A program made the position numbers and the translations under genes. The notes under the pieces are model-generated. The model searched no databases, was not told the DNA's origin, and was given only the letters and a program-made list of their open reading frames with translations. 64,000 bases of DNA from Bacillus sp. HMF5848. Its GTDB lineage: Bacteria; Bacillota; Bacilli; Bacillales; HMF5848. Positions 55,093-64,000 of the stretch are shown here, in pieces. The DNA lies in NCBI RefSeq assembly GCF_003944835.1, contig NZ_RWIV01000001.1, positions 2,824,530 to 2,888,529 of the forward strand, written 5' to 3'. The first letter of the stretch is position 1. Each line of letters opens with the position of its first letter.

Positions 55093-56037
55093 ATGGAGGT
55101 CATTAAAATTGCACCACGTGGGTACTGCTATGGCGTTGTAGATGCGATGGTCATAGCAAGAAATGCTTCACTTGATCCAAATCTACCAAGACCCATTTAT
55201 ATTCTTGGAATGATTGTTCATAATACACATGTAACACAGGCATTTGAAGAGGAAGGTATTATTACGTTAGACGGTAACAATCGCCTTGAAATTCTGGATC
55301 AGATTAATAAGGGGACTGTTATCTTTACAGCACACGGCGTTTCTCCAGAGGTTATTGCTCGTGCAAAAGAAAAAGGATTAACAACGATTGATGCTACTTG
55401 TCCGGATGTAACTAATACACACAATTTAATTCGTCAAAAAAAAGCAGAAGGTTACCATGTCATATATATTGGTAAAAAAGGACACCCAGAGCCTGAAGGT
55501 GCTGTAGGAGTTGCACCTGAAATAGTTCACCTTGTTCAAACCGAACAGGATGTAAATGCATTGACGCTTGAACATGACAAAATTATTGTCACTAATCAAA
55601 CAACGATGAGTCAATGGGACGTATTAGACATAATGGAGCATGTCAAAAAGAAGTTCCCTCATGCTGAAATGCATAAAGAAATTTGTAACGCAACACAAAT
55701 TCGACAAGAAGCAGTTGCTGAGCAAGCTAAGGAAGTCGATCTTACAATTGTTGTCGGTGACCCGAAAAGTAATAACTCGAATCGGCTAGCTCAAGTTTCA
55801 GAAGAAATTGCAGGTACGAAGGCGTATCGAATCGGTGATATTTCAGAATTAAAGCTTGAATGGCTTAAAGGTGTTAAAAAAGTTGCTGTGACCGCAGGTG
55901 CTTCCACCCCAACGCCTATAACAAAAGAAGTTATCACTTTTTTAGATCAATATGATGAGAATGACCCTTCTACTTGGGTTCTTGAACGTAAAGTGCCTTT
56001 AAATAAAATACTACCGAAAATTAAAACAAAAAGTTAG
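55093..56037 (+). CDS. ispH: 4-hydroxy-3-methylbut-2-enyl diphosphate reductase IspH
   Basis: A 314-residue iron-sulfur enzyme, the final step of the MEP pathway, reducing HMBPP to IPP and DMAPP. The three cluster cysteines are in APRGYCYGV (residue 12), [11 protein letters not shown] (near residue 104) and [10 protein letters not shown] (near residue 196). The catalytic Glu lies in the GHPEPEG region and SNNSNRL binds the diphosphate. ATG 55093 has AAAGGAGG upstream. It acts downstream of IspG. Confidence 0.96.
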   Translation: MEVIKIAPRGYCYGVVDAMVIARNASLDPNLPRPIYILGMIVHNTHVTQAFEEEGIITLDGNNRLEILDQINKGTVIFTAHGVSPEVIARAKEKGLTTIDATCPDVTNTHNLIRQKKAEGYHVIYIGKKGHPEPEGAVGVAPEIVHLVQTEQDVNALTLEHDKIIVTNQTTMSQWDVLDIMEHVKKKFPHAEMHKEICNATQIRQEAVAEQAKEVDLTIVVGDPKSNNSNRLAQVSEEIAGTKAYRIGDISELKLEWLKGVKKVAVTAGASTPTPITKEVITFLDQYDENDPSTWVLERKVPLNKILPKIKTKS

Positions 56038-56068
56038 TTGTTACAATATAGCAATATGTAAGTGAAGT

Positions 56069-56106
56069 TATAAGGCACTCAGAATCTTCTGAGTGCCTGT
56101 ATTTTA
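56069..56106. terminator. Convergent terminator between ispH and yqfO
   Basis: AGGCACTCAGA and TCTGAGTGCCT form an 11-bp stem at 56073-56098 with loop ATCT, followed by GTATTTT. Confidence 0.8.
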
Positions 56107-56119
56107 TGGGATAGGATAT

Positions 56120-57238
56120 TTATAAAAAACGGAACGGATCTGTGTTAATTGCTGAAGGGAATATTTCTACGTCGAACTTATTTATTTTGAAAATGTTGGA
56201 CATTAAATCTGTCACACCTTGCTTCATTATGCTTTCAACATGATGACCAGGATCTACAATGGATAAGCCTAGCATTTTAGCATCATGAGCAGTATGAAAG
56301 TACATATCTCCTGTTACATAAACATCCGCGCCCTTGAATTTAGCTTTAGATATATATTTATTACCGTCACCGCCAACTACTGCCACTTTTCGTACTGTAG
56401 ATGATAAGTCACCAACGACGCGTACTCCATCCACCGAAAAAGCAGCTTTCACATGACTAGCAAATTGAGCTAATGTCATTTCTTCTTGTAAATAGCCTAT
56501 CTTACCTAATCCATATGTTTTTCCTTTATTTTCTAACGGTATAATGTCATATGCTACTTCTTCATATGGATGAGCATTCAGCATCGCTTTTAAAGTCTTG
56601 GATTTTATTTGAGTAGGTATAATTGTTTCGATTCGCACTTCTTCCACCATTTCAAGTTTCCCACTCTCTCCGATATATGGAGATGCATCTTTGTTAGGCT
56701 TGAAAGTACCCGTTCCCTCTGTTTGGAATGTACAGTGGCTATAATTGCCAATATAACCCGCACCAGCGTCTCCTAGAGCCTCTCTGACCTTCTCTGCGTG
56801 AGACTTTGGGACAAATACAACAAGCTTTTGTAAGCTTTCGTGTGATGTTTCAACTAAAACATCTGTGTTGGTAAGTCCTAACGCGTCGGCTAACATATCA
56901 TTGACGCCACCGTATGCAATATCAAGATTAGTATGGGCTACATAAATAGTAATGTCATGCTTTAGGCACGTTTCAATAATTCGACCATGAGCATGATCAG
57001 TGACGATGCTCTTTAATGGATGAAAAATGAGCGGGTGATGTGCAATGATTAAATCAACATCGTTTTGCACCGCTTCTTCTATAACGTCTTCTACTACATC
57101 AAGCGTTACCATTATTTTTTTTATAGGTTTATTTAATGTTCCAACCTGAAGTCCAATTTTATCTCCTTCATAAGCCAATGACTTCGGAGCAATTTTTTCG
57201 AATTGCTGAATTATTTCATATCCGTTAGCAACCTTCAC
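56120..57238 (-). CDS. yqfO: YqfO, Nif3-like dinuclear metal protein
   Basis: A 372-residue Nif3 family protein with an inserted CutA-like domain (about residues 125-235). Metal ligands are the His residues in LIIAHHPLIF near residue 65, AHTNLD near residue 100 and, at the C terminus, DPGHHVE with a Glu. It is annotated as GTP cyclohydrolase 1 type 2 by similarity, but the biochemical role is unsettled. The start is GTG 57238, with GGGGGG upstream, overlapping the trmK stop (GTGA). Co-transcribed with trmK. Confidence 0.92.
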   Translation of the reverse strand: MKVANGYEIIQQFEKIAPKSLAYEGDKIGLQVGTLNKPIKKIMVTLDVVEDVIEEAVQNDVDLIIAHHPLIFHPLKSIVTDHAHGRIIETCLKHDITIYVAHTNLDIAYGGVNDMLADALGLTNTDVLVETSHESLQKLVVFVPKSHAEKVREALGDAGAGYIGNYSHCTFQTEGTGTFKPNKDASPYIGESGKLEMVEEVRIETIIPTQIKSKTLKAMLNAHPYEEVAYDIIPLENKGKTYGLGKIGYLQEEMTLAQFASHVKAAFSVDGVRVVGDLSSTVRKVAVVGGDGNKYISKAKFKGADVYVTGDMYFHTAHDAKMLGLSIVDPGHHVESIMKQGVTDLMSNIFKINKFDVEIFPSAINTDPFRFL

Positions 57239-57951
57239 TTCAAAAGCCCCCCATTAATAATTTCTATAATATCTTTAATTTCAGCACGTTTGCGCTCTAC
57301 CTCATTTGATGAACTTGCCTGTTCAAGTTGCTGTAATATCTTTGAGTATTGACGTTCTTCTTCTCTCCATTTTTTTAAAAATATGTCATTTCTCTCTTTT
57401 AGCAAAAAAGGGCCTAACAATAACCCTGCTTGTTTATGCGTTTCTTTATAGGCAGCATCACGGTCTCCTCGCTCTGCTACTAAAATCTCATATATATGTC
57501 CATTCTCTTCAAGTATGGTTTCATGCTTAAGCTCCCAATTCTCGTTGTATAGCCACTCACGAATTGTTTTTGCGTTTAAATTGGGTTGGAGTATTAATCG
57601 CTCTACAGTTGTTAGCTTATTTCTTCCTTCCTCTAATATAGTTCTAATTAAGCTACCTCCCATACCAGCAATTGTTATACAGTTAACGTGGTCCTTTTCA
57701 TTGACTACTTGTAGACCGTTTCCTTTTCGCACTTGTATGTAGTCCGTTAATTGTAATGATTTAACTTGCTGAACAGCAGATTGAAACGGACCTTCTGCGA
57801 CTTCTCCAGCTATTGCTTGTTTGCACAAATTTTCTTTAATTGCATAACTAGGTAAATAAGCATGGTCTGAACCAATGTCAGCGAGAATTGCTTGTTTCGG
57901 AATATAGGATGCGATCATTTGCAAGCGTTTAGAAATTTGAATTTCACTCAT
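57235..57951 (-). CDS. trmK: tRNA (adenine-N1-)-methyltransferase TrmK (position 22)
   Basis: A 238-residue SAM-dependent methyltransferase that makes m1A22 in tRNA. The SAM motif is LADIGSDHAYLPSYAI near residue 23; TIAGMGGSLI near residue 95 is the catalytic motif of the family. The C-terminal 60 residues form a coiled coil typical of TrmK. ATG 57951 has GGTGAT upstream. It is followed by yqfO with a 4-base overlap and preceded by cccA, as in B. subtilis (YqfN). Confidence 0.94.
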   Translation of the reverse strand: MSEIQISKRLQMIASYIPKQAILADIGSDHAYLPSYAIKENLCKQAIAGEVAEGPFQSAVQQVKSLQLTDYIQVRKGNGLQVVNEKDHVNCITIAGMGGSLIRTILEEGRNKLTTVERLILQPNLNAKTIREWLYNENWELKHETILEENGHIYEILVAERGDRDAAYKETHKQAGLLLGPFLLKERNDIFLKKWREEERQYSKILQQLEQASSSNEVERKRAEIKDIIEIINGGLLK

Positions 57952-58000
57952 TTCATATCACCAATCATAGATTATTTTTCTTTCTTATGTACTTATGTAG

Positions 58001-58036
58001 TATAAAAAAAGTCCTTCACAAATGCAAAGGACTTGG
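58001..58036 (-). terminator. Terminator of cccA
   Basis: AAGTCCTT and AAGGACTT pair at 58009-58034 with a 10-base loop; the minus strand continues into T6. Confidence 0.8.
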
Positions 58037-58052
58037 TCGTATTAATCTTTGT

Positions 58053-58427
58053 TTACTTTTTCTCTGCAAGCCAATTTGCTAGTGCTTCTGCTTCAGCAGG
58101 CCCTACTAAGTTTCCAGGCATTGTACCTTGACCATTTATAATGACATCTTGAATCTGTTCTGCTGTTAATCGACTGCCAATATCATCAAGCTTCGGCCCT
58201 ACTCCACCTTCAAGGTTTTGACCGTGACATCCTATACAGCTTTTTGCATAGATTGCATCTGGTGATGCTGCTTCAGTATCCCCTGCTTGCTCCTCTGTAG
58301 CTTTGCCACCTTCTGCCTCAAGGGCTAATTCCTTGTAATTGCTATTTCCTACAAAGGAAACTACAACCATTAAGATTACTCCAAGAACCATAATTAAACC
58401 AAAACCTAGCAATGGATTTCTATTCAT
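58053..58427 (-). CDS. cccA: Membrane-bound cytochrome c-550, CccA-like
   Basis: A 124-residue c-type cytochrome with an N-terminal membrane anchor (about residues 7-27), an acidic Ala/Glu-rich linker, and a class I cytochrome c domain. The haem motif CIGCH is at residues 64-68 and the distal Met is in NGQGTMPG. ATG 58427 follows AAGGGGGATG. It carries electrons on the outer face of the membrane to the terminal oxidase. The gene lies between sigA and trmK as in B. subtilis. Confidence 0.93.
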   Translation of the reverse strand: MNRNPLLGFGLIMVLGVILMVVVSFVGNSNYKELALEAEGGKATEEQAGDTEAASPDAIYAKSCIGCHGQNLEGGVGPKLDDIGSRLTAEQIQDVIINGQGTMPGNLVGPAEAEALANWLAEKK

Positions 58428-58567
58428 CTCGCATCCCCCTTATGTACTGTTAAACGATTACAGTTATATTATAACAACAATTCTTATTTTACTGTAAATA
58501 TTACTATTCTGAAAGTCAAAAAGAATTTTTTTTCACTATTTTGCCACAGTTTTTTTAGAGAAATTAA

Positions 58568-59107
58568 TTACATAAACATTAACAAAAACACAACAACAAA
58601 TCCTACTGCACCTGAAAACGCAAAGTATAGTACCTTTAAACGTATCCCGAAAAGAATCCATGCTAAACAGTTACCTAAAACAACAGATGCTAGCACATAA
58701 TTATTGGTTGGGAAAAGTGTGACAGCGATTCCTACACACAATAGAAATATTAAAAGAACTGTTGTAATTATAGATACATGAAAAAAATATTTGTTTCTTT
58801 TTCCAATAATAGCCGCCGTCATTGTCATTACAATGAAAGCAATAGCAAGGCCCATTTGCATTTGTAGAGGCCATTTTGTAAAATAGTTGACAAGTATTGT
58901 AATTGGAATAAAAGCAATGCTTACAAAGAGCCATATATATGTAAATAGTTCCTTACTTGAGAATACTTGCTTCTTTGGCGCTTCTTCTTTGTATTCACCT
59001 TCCGAATATAGAGCAAGAAGAAAATCACAATAATGATCTGGCAAAAGTTTTGATTGTTTCCAATATGTAATTTCATGAATTATAATTTGCTTTCGTGAAT
59101 TATCCAA
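58568..59107 (-). CDS. Uncharacterised polytopic membrane protein
   Basis: A 179-residue protein. A cytosolic N-terminal region (about 50 residues, with HEITYWKQSKLLPDHYCDFLLALYSEG) is followed by about six membrane segments. The N-terminal text is typical of proteins that begin with a small DUF2157-like domain. TTG 59107 is chosen because GGAGTG lies 8 bases upstream; the frame extends to 59140. It sits between sigA and cccA. I do not know a function. Confidence 0.7.
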   Translation of the reverse strand: MDNSRKQIIIHEITYWKQSKLLPDHYCDFLLALYSEGEYKEEAPKKQVFSSKELFTYIWLFVSIAFIPITILVNYFTKWPLQMQMGLAIAFIVMTMTAAIIGKRNKYFFHVSIITTVLLIFLLCVGIAVTLFPTNNYVLASVVLGNCLAWILFGIRLKVLYFAFSGAVGFVVVFLLMFM

Positions 59108-59183
59108 ACATCTCACTCCGAATGTAAGTTTTACGATCATGTAAGTTATATTTTTACATTCACATAAAGCTTAACTAATTTTT

Positions 59184-59224
59184 ACAAAAAAAATAGTCTA
59201 CCCCTATTGTAAGAAGTAAACTAC
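59184..59224 (-). terminator. Terminator after sigA
   Basis: On the minus strand TAGTTTAC pairs with GTAGACTA (59194-59223), followed by T8. It closes the yqxD-dnaG-sigA operon. Confidence 0.65.
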
Positions 59225-59236
59225 AAATTGTAAATG

Positions 59237-60370
59237 TTATTCTAGGAAATCCTTTAGACGTTTGCTTCGGCTTGGGTGTCTCAATTTACGGAGTGCTTTC
59301 GCTTCAATTTGACGAATACGTTCTCTCGTTACTCCAAATACTTTTCCTACTTCTTCAAGAGTACGAGTTCGACCGTCATCTAGACCGAAACGAAGGCGCA
59401 ACACGTTTTCTTCACGGTCCGTTAAAGTATCCAATACATCTTCAAGCTGTTCTTTTAATAACTCATAAGCAGCATGTTCAGATGGAGATGTAGCATCTTG
59501 ATCTTCAATGAAGTCACCGAGGTGTGAATCATCTTCTTCTCCGATAGGTGTTTCTAAAGAAACGGGCTCTTGCGCTATTTTCAAAATTTCTCTTACTTTA
59601 TCTGGCGTTAAATCCATATCTTCAGCAATTTCTTCTGGTGAGGGATCACGACCTAAATCTTGTAAAAGCTGTCGTTGAACACGAATTAATTTATTAATTG
59701 TTTCAACCATATGCACGGGAATACGAATAGTTCTTGCTTGATCGGCAATTGCTCTTGTAATCGCCTGACGAATCCACCAAGTCGCATACGTACTAAATTT
59801 AAATCCTTTGTCATAATCGAATTTTTCAACAGCCTTAATAAGACCCATATTTCCTTCTTGAATTAAATCAAGGAATAACATACCTCTTCCCACATAACGC
59901 TTCGCTATACTTACAACCAGACGTAAGTTCGCTTCTGCAAGACGACGTTTTGCTTCTTCATCACCTTGTTCTATTCGCTTCGCTAGTTGAATTTCTTCTT
60001 CTGCAGATAATAATGGTACACGGCCTATTTCTTTTAAGTACATTCTGACAGGGTCATTAATCTTCACCCCTGGTGGAACACTTAAATCATTTAGGTCGAA
60101 TTCTTCTTCTTTGGACAAGTCAATTATTGCAGGGTCATCTTCGTCATCTTCTACATCAGCTGCCCCTAATACTTCAACCCCTTGTTCATTTAGGAACTCA
60201 TAATATTCGTCCATTTGTTCAGAATCTAATTCAAAGCTAGACATTTTTTCGGCTATTTCTTCATACGTTAGACGGCCACGTTTTTTTCCTTGTTCCATCA
60301 ATTGTTCTTTTATTTGATCAATTGTTACTTCCGTTTCTAATTCTCCGGAGTGAGTTTGTTTTTCAGCCAA
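59237..60370 (-). CDS. sigA: Primary sigma factor SigA (RpoD)
   Basis: A 377-residue housekeeping sigma factor. Region 1.1 is at the N terminus; region 1.2 begins near [19 protein letters not shown]; region 2 has [26 protein letters not shown] (core binding) and [20 protein letters not shown] (-10 recognition); region 4.2 is [20 protein letters not shown]. The start is probably TTG 60370, since GGAAGGAGGG lies upstream and the next residues (AEKQTHS) match B. subtilis SigA. It follows dnaG in the conserved macromolecular synthesis operon and directs most of the promoters seen here. Confidence 0.97.
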   Translation of the reverse strand: MAEKQTHSGELETEVTIDQIKEQLMEQGKKRGRLTYEEIAEKMSSFELDSEQMDEYYEFLNEQGVEVLGAADVEDDEDDPAIIDLSKEEEFDLNDLSVPPGVKINDPVRMYLKEIGRVPLLSAEEEIQLAKRIEQGDEEAKRRLAEANLRLVVSIAKRYVGRGMLFLDLIQEGNMGLIKAVEKFDYDKGFKFSTYATWWIRQAITRAIADQARTIRIPVHMVETINKLIRVQRQLLQDLGRDPSPEEIAEDMDLTPDKVREILKIAQEPVSLETPIGEEDDSHLGDFIEDQDATSPSEHAAYELLKEQLEDVLDTLTDREENVLRLRFGLDDGRTRTLEEVGKVFGVTRERIRQIEAKALRKLRHPSRSKRLKDFLE

Positions 60371-60401
60371 AATGTTCCCTCCTTCCATTTCCATTGCAGC
60401 A

Positions 60402-62219
60402 TCATCCTTTTAATAATTGCTTTAGCTTAATAATTTCCATAGCAATCTCTGCTGCTCTAACATAATTACTCTCACGTTCTGCGATACGCTTTTCGTCTTC
60501 TTTTTCCTTGATTACTTCCATCTTATGATGAATATGCACTTGCTTCATGTAATCAGAGAGTTCTTGTTGTGATGGTTCTTCATTAATTGACATCATTGCT
60601 ATTTCACTCGCAACATTGCGTATGTTATCATCCTTAATGTGCTGAAGAATACTGCTAATATCGGCTTCATGACCAGTCTCATAATAAGAATACAAATAAG
60701 TTACAATGGCTTTGTGATATTCATTTGAGAATGCTCCACCTATTTGCTCTTTTACCCTGTCAGCAATATCAGCATTTCTCATCATATGAGCCAATAAAAA
60801 ACGTTCAGCTGTTAAATGCTTAGGAAATAACTTTCCACGAGATACATAAGCAAGGGGTCTATTTGTCGGTGCTTTTTTCTCTTGCTTTGATTTTGAATCT
60901 CTTCTGGATAAGACTTGTTTTAGTTGTCTTTCTAAAATGTCCTCAGATAGTTTTACGTCTTTTGCAAGCTGTTGTATATATACATTATGCTCTAATTCAG
61001 AGGTTAGTTTACTTATTTCTTGAATTACTTCTTCGATATAAGCTATTCTATCTCCTTCATCTTGTAGGTTTTTTCTTCTTTTTAAAAACCTAAGCATAAA
61101 AGACATATAAGTCTCATGGGCCCCTATTACATGGTCAACAAATTTTTCTCCACCATATTTTCGAATGTAGTCATCGGGGTCAAAACCTTCTGGTAACGTT
61201 GCAACTCTTACGGTACATCCAACAGACTGCAAGGTTTGTGCAGCACGAACTGTAGCTTCTAAACCAGCTTGGTCACCATCATAACAAATAATGACTTGTT
61301 CGGTTGTACGTCGAATTGCCTTCGCCTGTTCATCTGTAAGTGAAGTTCCCATTGTTGCAACAGCCTCTGTAACCCCAATTGATACAGATGATATTACATC
61401 AACAAATCCCTCCATCAACACAGCATGTTCCTTTTGGCGAATTGCTAATCGTGCATTATGAAAGTTATATATAATCTTTCGCTTGTTAAAGAGCTTTGTC
61501 TCAGGACTATTTAAATACTTAGGCTCACCATCGCCAAATATTCTTCCTGAAAACGCAACGGGACTACCATGAGCATCGTGAATAGGAAACATGATACGAT
61601 TACGAAACCGATCGAAGTATACGTCTGCAGCTTCTCTTTTTGTAATTAATCCGGCTTCATACATTTTTTCAAGTGAAAAACCATGTCCAGATAGAAACTT
61701 CACAACCATATCACGAGATGGTAGAGCAAAGCCGATTTCAAATTCATCAATCATGGATTTAGAAAAACCACGATTTAATAAATATTGTAAAGCTTCTTCG
61801 CCTTCCTTTGTATTTACAAGCAAATGATGGTAAAATTTCTTTAAGAGTTGATGAGCTTTGACCATATCATCTTTATCAGATGAAACGTGAGACGCTTCAT
61901 TCGTCTGAACACCAGAAACGTAACTTGATATGTCAACGTTTGTCTTTAAGCTTAGTTGTTTCACACTGTCAGTAAAGGACAGTCCTTCGATATTCATTAG
62001 GAAGCTAATTACGTTCCCACCAGCTCCACAACCAAAGCAATGATAAATCTGCTTATCAGGAGCAACTGAAAAAGAAGGTGTATTTTCACCGTGAAAAGGA
62101 CAAAGTCCAAAATAATTTCGACCTTGTTTCTTCAATTGAACATATTCACCAATGATATCTACAATGTCAACCTGTGTACGTATTTTTTCGATTAATTCTT
62201 CTGGAATTCGATTATTCAT
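60402..62219 (-). CDS. dnaG: DNA primase DnaG
   Basis: A 605-residue primase that makes RNA primers at the replication fork. The N-terminal CHC2 zinc finger is CPFH...CFGC (near residues 40-64); the TOPRIM core has EGFVDVISS near residue 270 and [11 protein letters not shown] near residue 310; the C-terminal 150 residues form the DnaB-binding helical domain. ATG 62219 is chosen because CGGAGATG lies upstream and the start MNNRIPEE matches homologs. It lies between yqxD and sigA. Confidence 0.96.
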   Translation of the reverse strand: MNNRIPEELIEKIRTQVDIVDIIGEYVQLKKQGRNYFGLCPFHGENTPSFSVAPDKQIYHCFGCGAGGNVISFLMNIEGLSFTDSVKQLSLKTNVDISSYVSGVQTNEASHVSSDKDDMVKAHQLLKKFYHHLLVNTKEGEEALQYLLNRGFSKSMIDEFEIGFALPSRDMVVKFLSGHGFSLEKMYEAGLITKREAADVYFDRFRNRIMFPIHDAHGSPVAFSGRIFGDGEPKYLNSPETKLFNKRKIIYNFHNARLAIRQKEHAVLMEGFVDVISSVSIGVTEAVATMGTSLTDEQAKAIRRTTEQVIICYDGDQAGLEATVRAAQTLQSVGCTVRVATLPEGFDPDDYIRKYGGEKFVDHVIGAHETYMSFMLRFLKRRKNLQDEGDRIAYIEEVIQEISKLTSELEHNVYIQQLAKDVKLSEDILERQLKQVLSRRDSKSKQEKKAPTNRPLAYVSRGKLFPKHLTAERFLLAHMMRNADIADRVKEQIGGAFSNEYHKAIVTYLYSYYETGHEADISSILQHIKDDNIRNVASEIAMMSINEEPSQQELSDYMKQVHIHHKMEVIKEKEDEKRIAERESNYVRAAEIAMEIIKLKQLLKG

Positions 62220-62255
62220 AGCAAACATCTCCGTCGTACATGTAGAATTCGATGT

Positions 62256-62726
62256 TTACTGTTGAATTCCTGCAAGTTTCGACAAAATTTTTTCGAGTGA
62301 GTGTAGCAAATTTTGCCGGTCTTGTTCTGTATAGCGTTTAGGTCCTTTTGTTCTTTCCCCTTGACGTCTTTGTTTGTAGCCGGCATAACGTAGTTCAAGG
62401 ATAGTATCCATTTCTTTTTCATCATATACTTTTCCCCTTGGTGAAACACAATAAACATGTCTCGATACAATCATACTAGCGAGGCCAATATCTTGTGTGA
62501 CCACAATATCATGCTTCTTAACATGATTAATAATATACAAATCAACTGACTCCTTACTAGAATCCACCCAAATCCACTGTCCACCTAAATCTTTGTCCGT
62601 CATATGCGCATAAGAAGCGACAAAGAACACTTTCACATTGTATGTACGTGCGACATTGACTATATCTTGTTTACTCGGACAAGCATCTGCGTCAACTATA
62701 ATAGAAGTCGTTTCATCTTTGATTAT
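62256..62726 (-). CDS. yqxD: YqxD, UPF0178 (DUF188) family protein with uncertain start
   Basis: The open frame continues on the minus strand from a stop at 62735 to 62256. Its upstream part reads SIIVDADACPSKQDIVNVAR, containing the DADACP motif that defines the UPF0178 family and its PIN-like active site. No ATG, GTG or TTG precedes that motif in frame; the only conventional start is GTG 62636 (127 aa from there), which would delete it. GGGAG lies 9 bases before ATA 62726, so a rare ATA or ATC start is the best guess and would give about 156 residues, the usual family length. It precedes dnaG. Confidence 0.6.
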   Translation of the reverse strand: MIKDETTSIIVDADACPSKQDIVNVARTYNVKVFFVASYAHMTDKDLGGQWIWVDSSKESVDLYIINHVKKHDIVVTQDIGLASMIVSRHVYCVSPRGKVYDEKEMDTILELRYAGYKQRRQGERTKGPKRYTEQDRQNLLHSLEKILSKLAGIQQ

Positions 62727-62735
62727 TCTACATCA

Positions 62736-63157
62736 CTCCCAGAAATCCTTCTTTTGGCTAAAAACTTCATCACATTAGGGGTGGTTAGACCCACTCGTCT
62801 TCTGATTAACTATGTCTTATTTTTGCATTTTGGCAAGTCGACATAGTAACGAAAAAAACACTTTTTGATTTTACCTCTTGACATATCTCTATAAATAGTG
62901 TATTCGTTCATAGAGAAGTCTAAACCTATAAATATAAAATTAATCACAATTTTTTATTATAATACATTAACTTGCATATCGCTACCATTTTCTCTTAACT
63001 TATACACATATTTTTCAAAAAGGAAAAAAATTATGATAAACGTCGTTATGATACTTTGAACAACTATTGAATAGTACATTTATTATTACTTTTCATCCGA
63101 TAAAATAATTAACGCAATTATGATTTGTTTACTTATAAAAAATAAACATAGACAATG
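62736..63157. other. AT-rich gap between yqfL and yqxD
   Basis: About 420 bases without a convincing gene. It holds the likely promoter region of the yqxD-dnaG-sigA operon on the minus strand (no strong hexamer pair seen), and a hairpin GTGG/CCAC near 62780. A plus-strand TTGACA near 62878 is not followed by a good -10. In B. subtilis another gene (antE) lies in this operon; none is visible here. Confidence 0.4.
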
Positions 63158-63192
63158 AATAACGGGCGGTTAAAAAATAAACGGCCCGTTTC
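63156..63192 (-). terminator. Hairpin after yqfL
   Basis: AACGGGC and GCCCGTT pair at 63161-63190 around an A-rich loop. The T-tail on the minus strand is short, so termination is only probable. Confidence 0.5.
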
Positions 63193-63197
63193 CTATG

Positions 63198-64000
63198 TTA
63201 TTTCAATCTTTTATTAAGTATGCTTAAAATAATATTAGCTGTTTCTTCTACAGCTTTATTCGTTACATCTATAATTTGACAATCTAATCGCTCGACAATT
63301 TTATTAAAGTATTTTAGTTCTTCTTCAATACGCTCAATATGAGCATAGCTTGCTGTTGAATTTAACCCTAAAGACTTGAGACGCTCTTTTCTAATATAAT
63401 TAAGTTTCTCAGGACTAATGACCAACCCAAAACATTTCTCTTTCGGAACTTCAAATAATTCTTCAGGTGGATCTACTTCTGGTACTAATGGTACATTTGC
63501 TACTTTGAGACGCTTGTGAGCTAAATATTGAGACAGTGGTGTTTTTGATGTTCGTGACACACCTACTAACACGATATCTGCTCGTAAAATACCTCTAGGA
63601 TCACGGCCATCATCGTATTTAACTGCAAACTCAATAGCCTCTACTCTTTTAAAATAATCATCATCTAGTCTACGTATATGACCCGGTTCATAGCGAGGTG
63701 AGCATCCATATGAATTGCTCATCTGTTCAATTAAAGGTCCAATAATATCGTAGCAGATCACACCAGCTCTCTTAGCTTCATCAATAAGAAAATTATGTAG
63801 TTCAGGTATAACGATGGTAAACGCAACTATAGCATTATTCATTTTCGCTAAGGATATTACTTCCGAAATCGTTCCTAAGTCTTCTACATATGGAATGCGC
63901 TTAATAACAACTTCAGTTTCACTAAATTGACTAGCGGCAGCCTTCACCACTAACTCTGCCGTCTCACCGACTGAGTCTGACACAACATACACAATAGGTT
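63198..64000 (-). CDS. yqfL: PPDK regulatory protein-type kinase/phosphatase YqfL, 3' part
   Basis: The C-terminal 266 residues of a bifunctional serine/threonine kinase and pyrophosphorylase (PSRP/DUF299). The visible N-terminal text [17 protein letters not shown] begins at about residue 6 of the family; the true start lies past the right edge. The nucleotide P-loop is [15 protein letters not shown] near the middle. Such proteins control pyruvate phosphate dikinase by phosphorylating and dephosphorylating a Thr. In Bacillus YqfL is linked to control of glyceraldehyde phosphate-related genes through CcpN. The ORF is intact to its stop at 63198. Confidence 0.92.
   Translation of the reverse strand, partial: PIVYVVSDSVGETAELVVKAAASQFSETEVVIKRIPYVEDLGTISEVISLAKMNNAIVAFTIVIPELHNFLIDEAKRAGVICYDIIGPLIEQMSNSYGCSPRYEPGHIRRLDDDYFKRVEAIEFAVKYDDGRDPRGILRADIVLVGVSRTSKTPLSQYLAHKRLKVANVPLVPEVDPPEELFEVPKEKCFGLVISPEKLNYIRKERLKSLGLNSTASYAHIERIEEELKYFNKIVERLDCQIIDVTNKAVEETANIILSILNKRLK

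Noticed and set aside
62878-62906. Plus-strand promoter TTGACA near 62878
   Set aside because: The hexamer at 17 bases is TATTCG and no gene or terminator follows on that strand.

Overview
The window reads as ordinary chromosome of a spore-forming, competence-capable member of the Bacillaceae. It is AT-rich, almost fully coding and carries strong Shine-Dalgarno sequences. Gene order follows the Bacillus subtilis yqhM-to-yqfL segment closely, but many proteins are clearly diverged and several gene sets differ, so this is a relative of B. subtilis rather than B. subtilis itself. I see no rRNA, tRNA, CRISPR array, prophage or intact insertion sequence.

Layout. Bases 1-4.95 kb: start of octanoyltransferase lipM, rhodanese yqhL, and the glycine cleavage operon gcvT-gcvPA-gcvPB under a tandem glycine riboswitch. 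5.1-7.6 kb: coupled SNF2 ATPase yqhH and yqhG. 7.75-8.05 kb: a Dabb-domain gene where B. subtilis has sinIR and tapA-sipW-tasA. 8.2-12.5 kb: the comGA-comGG competence pseudopilus operon plus yqzE. 12.85-16.9 kb: Spx-family mgsR, a cysteine-bearing HTH regulator, yqgY, a MidA-type methyltransferase, yqgX, yqgW and a candidate C-rich small RNA. 17.3-24.4 kb: yqgV, lipoprotein yqgU, peptidoglycan peptidase yqgT, LTA synthase yqgS, glucokinase glcK and yqgQ, separated by palindromic repeats. 24.6-29.1 kb: an orphan spoVAF-like gene, an unknown exported or anchored protein, rhomboid protease gluP/yqgP and tiny yqgO. 29.1-32 kb: ldh, a DUF92 gene, 5-formyl-THF cyclo-ligase and a zinc-free type L33 gene. 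32-37.9 kb: a two-gene membrane/HTH and MltG-like operon, then pstSCAB-phoU with a four-repeat PhoP box. 38-46 kb: class B PBP, MFS yqgE, sodA, yqgC, yqgB and a chemoreceptor. 46.1-51.7 kb: yqfZ, ispG, yqfX, zur with znuB and znuC, yqfU, yqfT. 51.8-58.4 kb: nfo, cshB, yqfQ, ispH, yqfO, trmK, cccA. 58.5-64 kb: a membrane protein, sigA, dnaG, yqxD and the 3' part of yqfL.

How the genes fit together. Most are housekeeping modules: one-carbon metabolism (gcv, 5-FCL, lipoylation), DNA uptake (comG), phosphate acquisition (pst-phoU), zinc homeostasis (zur-znuCB and a cysteine-depleted L33), envelope building (pbpA, yqgS, yqgT), isoprenoid synthesis (ispG, ispH) and the sigA macromolecular synthesis operon. 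Non-ATG starts are frequent: sigA, gcvT, comGA, pstC and gluP all appear to use TTG.

The most notable points are a possible C-rich regulatory RNA at about 15.74-15.83 kb, a yqxD frame whose conserved N terminus lacks any ATG, GTG or TTG start, the missing biofilm locus, a spoVAF insertion between yqgQ and yqgP, and four structured intergenic repeats. I did not find a convincing new multi-gene system. The least understood gene pairs are yqhH-yqhG and the operon at 32.03-32.97 kb. All similarity statements are from memory of the families; no search was run.
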